In this document: one piece after another, positions 58,136-64,000 of the stretch
How the letters are laid out: each line of letters opens with the position of its first letter
Numbering within the stretch: position 1 is the first letter of the stretch
Source of the DNA: Apricaphanius iberus
Taxonomy: Eukaryota > Chordata > Actinopteri > Cyprinodontiformes > Aphaniidae
Direction: 5' to 3'
DNA: 64,000 nucleotides
Assembly: GCA_028564705.1 (NCBI GenBank)
Contig: JAPXFQ010000812.1
Coordinates: forward strand, 325,001-389,000
Position numbers and translations under genes: made by a program
The notes under the pieces: model-generated
The model's input: the letters and a program-made list of their open reading frames with translations, nothing else
Databases searched by the model: none
What the model was told of the DNA's origin: nothing

Positions 58136-58442
58136 GCCTATATGACGGGCATTGCCTACCTGTTGCAGCAGCATACTTTTTATAAGCGGCAATCTCAAGC
58201 CGACACTGGGACTGTAGAGAATACCATCTCTTCTCACAATCTTCTGACGTTCGAGACACCGCTTGATAAGATGCATTTATGTTTCTGCTAATTTCCACCC
58301 ATGCCTCCATTTTCTTCTTATTCGTAATCCCGGCTCCGAATCGCCCTTTGAGGACCGTCCTCCTCTCCAGTACCAACTGTGCCAGTAGTAATAATCGGTC
58401 CTGCGACCAGTTAGGTTTCCTTGTTTGTTTCTCGGCACTTAT
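58136..58442 (-). pseudogene. Harbinger Myb/SANT-like accessory protein, start codon lost and C-terminus deleted
   Basis: On the minus strand the frame reads SAEKQTRKPNWSQDRLLLLA near its start. It then continues QLVLERRTVLKGRFG, then KKKMEAWVEISRNINA and CEKRWYSLQSQCRLEIAAYK. The spaced Trp residues and W..L-type helices are those of the Myb/SANT-like DNA-binding protein that PIF/Harbinger elements encode beside the transposase. It normally helps bring the transposase to the nucleus and the DNA ends. The expected initiator at 58442-58440 reads ATA instead of ATG, and an in-frame stop lies just upstream. The C-terminal half falls in the central deletion. Confidence 0.8.
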
Positions 58443-58564
58443 TTTCAGTTCACAAGGTGCTTTTCACGGTAGTGGGGGGGTCTATTTGAGATGTGGCTGA
58501 TGTGCTCATTAGACAGCGTAATTTTTTACAGCCTACTTACAATCACTCCCTTAATATGATGCAT

Positions 58565-58714
58565 CCATCCTTCCATTATCTATTTCTATTATTATCTATT
58601 ATCTATCTATTTTATTTCATCCAATTCAGGGTCGCGTGGAGGGGGGGCTGGAGCTTATCCCAGCAATCAGGTGGCGTTAGGCAGGGACCCTGGATAGGAC
58701 GCCAGTCTGTCGCA
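58565..58714 (-). mobile_element. Retroposed SINE/LINE 3' end with 13-bp target duplication, inside the Harbinger element
   Basis: TAATATGATGCAT occurs at 58552-58564 and again at 58715-58727, directly flanking the insert. Read on the minus strand, the insert starts TGCGACAGACTGGCGTCC, has GGGATAAGCTCCAGCCCCCC and ends in ATGG/ATAG-type repeats. This is the shared 3' end of the SINE family at 24341, 60225 and 61978. The duplication shows insertion by target-primed reverse transcription of a 5'-truncated copy. Confidence 0.85.
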
Positions 58715-59510
58715 TAATATGATGCATTTCACGTTTTTTGGTTTTTAAACTTCACCCTCTATGTATGTAGGCTATTTTGTGTAAGTTGTATGAAGTGTCA
58801 GTCTCGTGGCTGACACAAAGATGTCATCATGCATTATTTCTGCTATTTGCACTGTTCATAATTACGCTTTTATCGACGTTGAAGTTTTCCATTTCCTGGT
58901 TTCAAACGTGTCATTCAACAACCAATCACCCTGCTGTCCGTTTATTTACTCATGCATAGGAAATGACGTTTTCCATAGCAACAGGACGTCACTCTTATCT
59001 TACTTTTAGGGATTTTTCCTACGTAAAAGTAGCTTTTAGTGCGTTTGTGAATAGGTTTTAGACAACAACTCCTACGTAAGATCTTTTAGCACGAGTTAGG
59101 AGTAACACCTAGCGGTAAGATAAAGAGTCTTTGTGAATACGGCCCCTGGTCTTTATGAAGGAGGAACAAGAAGAAACCCACAAATGTCCTGTTTGCAACT
59201 TGCCGCAACCCAATATGTGACTTGAAAGTAGGTGAAAGTGTCCAACCTGAGCAAATATAACTTTTTGGGCTGACATCAAACCAGAACCCACCATCCAACT
59301 AAAATAAATATGCAGGAATTCCTATCTTGACGTGGGGATTGTTTCCTGCAGGAGAGGCAGAGCAGCTGGTTTGAATCGATGGGAAGATGGATAAAGATAC
59401 AAACCATGAAAAACAGTTGTATCGAACTAGAGTGGAGGTCCATCTTCCAACAACTCAGTCACACTAAACATATAGCCAGGCGTACAGTAGAATGGTTTAG
59501 ATGCAGTAGT

Positions 59511-60224
59511 TAATTATAATCAAAACACAGGTAAAATAAGGAAACAATAACACTTTATAGTATAAAGTGAAAAGCATTGCTAAAACTGATAAATTAGTTG
59601 TATCTTCCAGTTTTACAAACTTCCTTCAACTTTTCACCCTCTGATAGGTTATTTTATGTGGATCGTTCTCTCACCCTGCAGTCTGTTTCCTTTGCAGCAC
59701 AAAAGTGTAACATTATCAATGTGGGAAGCTTTGACAAAAGATTTGTGACAATGAGCTTCATTTCTTTCCCTTTTAGTCTTTTTTTACAAATACAAAGTCA
59801 GCTACATCATTACTGAACACTGCAAACCAGGGTCAGTGTAGACCTGAGAATTAGTCTGTGAAACTTATTCTTGCATATCTATATCTTTCCCCTCTATCTT
59901 TACTAAAACAAGATTCCTCCTGCTGCTGATTTGTTGGGGCACTCCGAGACCGTAGATCATTAAAACTTTCACCAGCAAGCCGTTGTGCTTCACCTCATCT
60001 CTGCTTCACCTAAAATAATGATGATGGGTAAAAGTGGACCATTTTTTCCGTGGTGACTCAGGGTTGTCTTCTACTAGGCTACAGATTAATTTTAGACAGG
60101 GGTGTTAGAGCTGAACAGATCTCAAAATAAACATTTTAACTTTCTTCTTAGTTTGTTTTTCACACCGGTGGAAGGGATCCTAATGTATTTAGTAGGAAAC
60201 TTTGTAACTTACTCAGTGAAAGCT
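59511..60224. other. Intronic DNA, nothing recognised
   Basis: No exon or repeat recognised. Confidence 0.4.
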
Positions 60225-60462
60225 TCTCAGTGTGGTCCACCCTCTTTCAGGACTGGCATGCACATACTCATAATGGGCAATTTAGAGATACAAATTAACC
60301 TATAAGTCATGTTTTTGGACTCTGGAAAGAACACAAAGTACCAACAGTGAGCCAACATGTACACAGGAAGAACGAGCAAACTCTATGCTGACAGACAACA
60401 AGCTAGGATTTGAACCCAGAACCTTCTGGCTTCAAGGTAAAAGTGCCAGCAGCTGCACCACT
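60225..60462 (-). repeat. SINE copy, minus strand
   Basis: TCATGTTTTTGGACTCTGGA at 60307-60326, then ACACAGGAAGAACGAGCAAA and GGATTTGAACCCAGAACCTT (B-box complement, 60408-60427) follow the order of the SINE at 24341-24727. The 3' tail part is missing. Confidence 0.65.
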
Positions 60463-61977
60463 TATAAATGATAAACATAATTTACTCCATCAGTTTGTAC
60501 CAATGTTTCTTACCCCATGTGTTGCCATCTCATTCCTTCTTACTTCTGTTTTCATACTGTTGTCACCAGTATATTTACAGTTCAGTGTTTTTCTGTGGTT
60601 AGGTGTTTTTCATTACAGGTTCAAGGAATCAAATAGGTGAAAAGTAAAAATTTACTACCAACCATAGGTTGGATTTATTTCTTTTGGAGTTTGTCCTTTG
60701 TAACTGATTCTGTTTATACTCTTGATGGACAAAATCTGTAGGTGAATCAAGGTGTTAAGTGCATCCTTTTTGGTTGTCTCACGATTAGTTCTCTGCTTTT
60801 TTGCAGATGATAGGTACATTTCCTTCCATCTCCTTGTTAGTTGTAATTAAAGACAACTGATGTTTGGGAGGCAAGCAAGGAAGATGGGAATAAAAATCAG
60901 GTGAGGAAAGCTGCAGGATATGAAGAAGAGCTTAGTTTTCATAGAGGGCAGGTGATGTGAAGTGAAAATTCACAGGGGAGGAAATGGGGAAATATTAACA
61001 GACTGATTTGAGATGGAGATCTTTATCACAGGAATTCTGAAAAATATATGGCTTCTATGGAGCCTAAAAAGTGTTTCACAGAAGTTCAATTGACTGGTAA
61101 AGTTCAAACCAGCACCTTAAGCAACTTTATTGAAAGAATAATGGAGCATTTTAATTATAAAAGTATTTTTATCCCATGTGCTAATCAACCATATGCCAAG
61201 TTTAATACGCATTAGTTCACCTGCTCAGCCACAACTCAGAAAACGGAGTCATGAGTGAGTCAAGCTCCACTTTCACATCCTCTTCTGTGAAGGCTGCAGG
61301 CTCTGGCACCGTGAAATGCTGTTAGCAGCATAACAGAGTGGAGAATTGAATGGCAGAGCCATAGAAAAGCACAATATAACGTGGCTTTATTTATGCTCCA
61401 CCTGTCAATCTGTCTTATATCTTAGTTTGTCAATAGCTCTGATCGTTGGAGGGCAAGGACAGGGCAGAGCTGGACATGGAAGCACCTCAGTCAGCACGGC
61501 ATCCTCAATAAAACCTAATGCCAGAAAGAAAACAATGTGTGTTGGTATGAATAAGCTATGAGGCTGGACTCAGGCAAGCCTGAGGCTGTGAAGCTTATTT
61601 TTATGTATTTACTTTGAAACTCGTCTTTTTGATCATATAGAAAAAAATTGATTTAACCTTCCAAAATATAATAAATAATCAGAGTTGGCAATACAGATTT
61701 TAACTGGAGTCTACAACTTGGATTAGATATTAAACTTGCTCTCTAAAGATGTTTTTAATCTTTTAACCAAGTGAGACGATTTAAAACTAGTTTCATTTAA
61801 AGGAAGGCAGAATGGGATTTTGACTTGAGGTGAAGGACTCAAGTTTCATGAACAGCCAGTAAAATAATAAAACCAACAATGAAAGTATGTGCTAAACAGT
61901 TGTACATGCTTTTCTGTGTAAAAGTGTGTTTGTTTTAGTAGCCAGATATGTTTGTAGAGTGTGGGCTGGCTAGAAAA
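60463..61977. other. Intronic or intergenic DNA, nothing recognised
   Basis: No open exon with splice sites or named repeat was seen. Confidence 0.4.
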
Positions 61978-62680
61978 TCCATCCATCCATTTTCTATACC
62001 GCTTATTCTCAAGGCGTCACGGGGTGGCTGTTGCCTATCTTGCTTTCAACGGACGAGAGGCAGGGTACACCCTGGACAGGTCGCCAGTCCAAGTTCAGTA
62101 AAATGTGTTCATAATGTTGGTTCCAGATGTCTCTAAAACGAAATGCTGTATCAAAATCACTTCTGGTCATTTTGAAAACGAAATAATTGCATCTCACCTT
62201 TACCTAATCAACAGGTTCTCCAAAAATAAAAGTATTTCCTTATCCTCTAAAAATGATTTGCATAGTTTCCTTGTGGTTTTGCAAATTGCCTGATTCCAAG
62301 TGAGGAGAATGAAAGCTTCTACTATGTGTAGGCACTGTGTGTAAAAGAGTGGGCATAAAAAAAATCTAACATTAACAGATGCACCACCATTTCTGTAATC
62401 TTCTTAGGTGATGACATGACCTATTACGTTTTAACTTTTTTCTGAGAATTTGTTAAAAAAGAACAAGAACTAGCTCGTAGTGGCTAAATATTTGCACACA
62501 GACAATATACACACATCTAAAGGTGATTTAGAGACCAATATAATTAACAGTCAAGTTTTTGGACAGAGGAAAGGAGCTGGAGTACCCGGAGAGAACCCAT
62601 AAATGCACAAGGACAAAATACAAACTCTATGCAGAAAAGTCGCAGGATCTTGGTACTGCAAGGCGACTGTGCCACCATAA
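61978..62680 (-). mobile_element. SINE copy split by about 415 bp of other sequence
   Basis: 61978-62094 carries the SINE 3' part: the CCATCCATCC tail, GGCGTCACGGGGTGGCTG and CCCTGGACAGGTCGCCAGTC. 62510-62680 carries the rest: GGTGATTTAGAGACCAATAT, TTTTTGGACAGAGGAAAGGA, GTACCCGGAGAGAACCCATA and the complement of the tRNA-like head. Between them, 62095-62509 does not belong to the SINE, which normally has only about 60 bp there. The interrupting piece was not identified and shows no clear terminal repeats. Confidence 0.6.
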
Positions 62681-63236
62681 TTTAGAAACCTGTGTTTATT
62701 CATCTCAACCTGGTTAGCAATGACTTTGCGTAATGTTGGCACCCAGAGGAGCCTTATTTGTTGATAAGATGATTTTCCTATCTGGTCACCTGCTGTATTC
62801 AAACAGGAAGAATTTGACTCTCAGAGGTTTATATCCCTTATTTAATGCTCATTTATAGATTGACATATCCTTCCACCTCAGATGGTTTGAATATTAAAGA
62901 TATTTCCTCAAATCTCTACTAGTTTTTGTTGAATACCACACAGTTGTTACAAACCTCTGACTACAAGTAGACACCAAGTCTGTCTCGGATTGCCTGATGG
63001 AAACAATATTTTAATCAATCGTGCCGTCTGCACAGACAGTGGGATGACTCATGTCTTTGCGGTCCTATAGACGGGACATGAAATCAGTCCCTCTACATTA
63101 GTTTCATGTGCTCTAGACAAGTATCAACACCAGTGTGATGGGTTCCTAAGTTCAATAACCTGCTTCATTGTGATATCTGTTATTCACAGTCATAAAATAC
63201 ACTTTCTATAAATAAAAAAATAATTACTACTAGTAT
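62681..63236. other. Intronic or intergenic DNA, nothing recognised
   Basis: No feature identified. Confidence 0.4.
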
Positions 63237-63660
63237 AATGTTTTTCAACGTATTCAGAACCCTTGAACAGTTTCAAATCTTGTCACTTACAACCCCAAAT
63301 TTCAATGTATGTCATTGTCAGTTTAGATGAAAGATAGTAGATCTACAGGTGGTCCATCATCTCTCCATGTTCAGATGGCGGATTCACCAGAGCTTTGGGA
63401 AAGGCTCAAAACTTGGGACGTTGTTTTGGAAAGAAACTCTACTTCAAACTTCTTCCATACTGTATTATTTGGCTTTCACTGAGCTATTTTATCCACTAAT
63501 ATTCCTACCTAAACATTTAAAGAGCATTTGCATCGATGATTCGATTACAGTAAGTTGCAATCAGCTGTTTTACTTGACTTCTGAAGGCCATTGTTTGGAT
63601 TTACTTTTGTGGTATCAGAGTAAAGAGGCCAGCATACAAAAGCACACTAAAGTTCGCAGT
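63237..63660 (-). mobile_element. Tc1-like element end and 5' region, deleted relic
   Basis: 63240-63300 (AATGTTTTTCAACGTATTCA, CTTGTCACTTACAACCCC) fits a Tc1 terminal region. 63575-63650 (TTGACTTCTGAAGGCCATTG, GGTATCAGAGTAAAGAGG, CATACAAAAGCACACTAAAG) fits the Tc1 5' non-coding region read on the minus strand. Transposase sequence between is lost or unrecognisable. Confidence 0.5.
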
Positions 63661-64000
63661 GTAGTATTCATGGATTCACCTATTCATTGATTTTTCTTTC
63701 TGTGGAACATAACTCTACCTGGGCACACTGCTACTTGACATGCATTTGGCTAGTGTTTGCAAGGCAGCCAATCAAGGAATGACATCAATTTTCCTTTGCA
63801 ATGATTGGTTGTAACCTGACAAATGAATATATGGAAAACTGTAGCTTCTATGTTTGTGCTGAAACAGTTCAGATTGTGTGCAGTATTGCATAGTAAGGTA
63901 TACTTTAGTGTTTGAACTAATAAAATAGGCAGATATCTGTGTTTTTGAAGCTTTCAGCTGTTTGCTATGGTTTCTAACCCCCTTGAGAGTCGTGGGTTCA
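63661..64000. other. Window end, nothing recognised
   Basis: No exon of the Shisa gene was found before the window ends. Confidence 0.45.

Larger units (their letters stand above)
57479..59145. mobile_element. PIF/Harbinger element, 1667 bp, with CTG target duplication
   Basis: The termini are exact inverted repeats: GGGCCGTATTCACAAAGA on the left and TCTTTGTGAATACGGCCC on the right. The flanks are CTG at 57476-57478 and CTG at 59146-59148, the 3-bp duplication expected for PIF/Harbinger. Subterminal regions hold many short CCTAA/TTAGG-type motifs in both orientations, likely transposase binding sites. Inside are a + strand HARBI1-like transposase N-terminal half and a minus strand Myb/SANT-like accessory gene facing it; the middle, with both C-termini, is deleted. 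A retroposed fragment lies at 58565-58714. Confidence 0.92.
56790..59510 (+). mobile_element. Tc1-like relic hosting other insertions
   Basis: The left end CAGTGCTTGCAAAAGTGTTC at 56790 is a Tc1 terminus. The transposase N-terminal half follows at 57190-57478 (landmarks CATGAAGACCAAGGAATACA, AAACCTACCAAGACATGACA, GCAGAGATCAGGTGGGAGAA). The reading breaks at 57478, where a Harbinger element sits, and resumes at 59149 with GTCTTTATGAAGGAGG. It then runs through the middle and catalytic region (GATGGGAAGATGGATAAAG, GTGGAGGTCCATCTTCCAAC) to about 59510. The right end is lost. All frames are broken. A MITE at about 56940-57105 has also entered the 5' region. Confidence 0.75.

Noticed and set aside
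57696..58376. 226-codon minus-strand frame read as one protein
   Set aside because: Only its first third (from 58442 down to about 58140) is Myb/SANT-like. The rest is antisense of the transposase fragment joined by the central deletion.

Overview
The window looks like nuclear DNA of a ray-finned (teleost) fish. It is AT-rich, almost free of long open frames, and full of transposon relics typical of teleosts: Tc1/mariner, hAT-like and PIF/Harbinger DNA elements, L2/RTE-like non-LTR retrotransposon ends, and tRNA-derived SINEs ending in CCAT/ATGG microsatellites. The one host gene I can identify is vertebrate, with GT-AG introns. I cannot name the species.

That gene is on the + strand. It encodes a Shisa-family single-pass membrane protein of the Shisa6 type (CKAMP52, an AMPA-receptor auxiliary subunit); a teleost shisa7 paralog is not fully excluded. 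It has a CpG-rich promoter and first non-coding exon (about 30250-30620), a short 5'UTR intron, a leader with three upstream ORFs (31019-31341), and coding exon 1 (31342-31901: signal peptide, eight-cysteine Shisa domain, membrane span). Exon 2 is 39319-39476, exon 3 is 48136-48231 (96 nt), and a probable exon 4 is 48649-48717 (69 nt). Exons 3 and 4 start and end in the same phase, so each could be skipped without losing frame. The end of the cytoplasmic tail and the stop codon were not found and probably lie beyond 64000.

From 1 to 30200, upstream of the gene, I see no host coding gene. This part holds relics: a hAT-like MITE with an 8-bp duplication, a 310-bp Tc1-derived MITE, a Tc1 copy split by a minus-strand solo LTR, LINE fragments, an imperfect 156-bp tandem duplication and a near-complete SINE. 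It also has an unexplained GC/CpG-richer island at 4.3-5.1 kb. The introns carry more of the same. The best preserved DNA transposon is a 1173-bp Tc1 element at 46675-47847 with TA duplications. The most instructive locus is 56790-59510: a Tc1 relic holds a PIF/Harbinger element (3-bp CTG duplication), which in turn holds a retroposed SINE/LINE 3' end (13-bp duplication).

Three stretches (10810-11090, 27660-28010, 55690-56130) have complex sequence with no recognised repeat or coding signal and are offered as candidate conserved non-coding elements. I found no clearly new biological system. The points most worth following up are the small cassette exons of the Shisa gene, its uORF-bearing leader, and the datable nested insertions.
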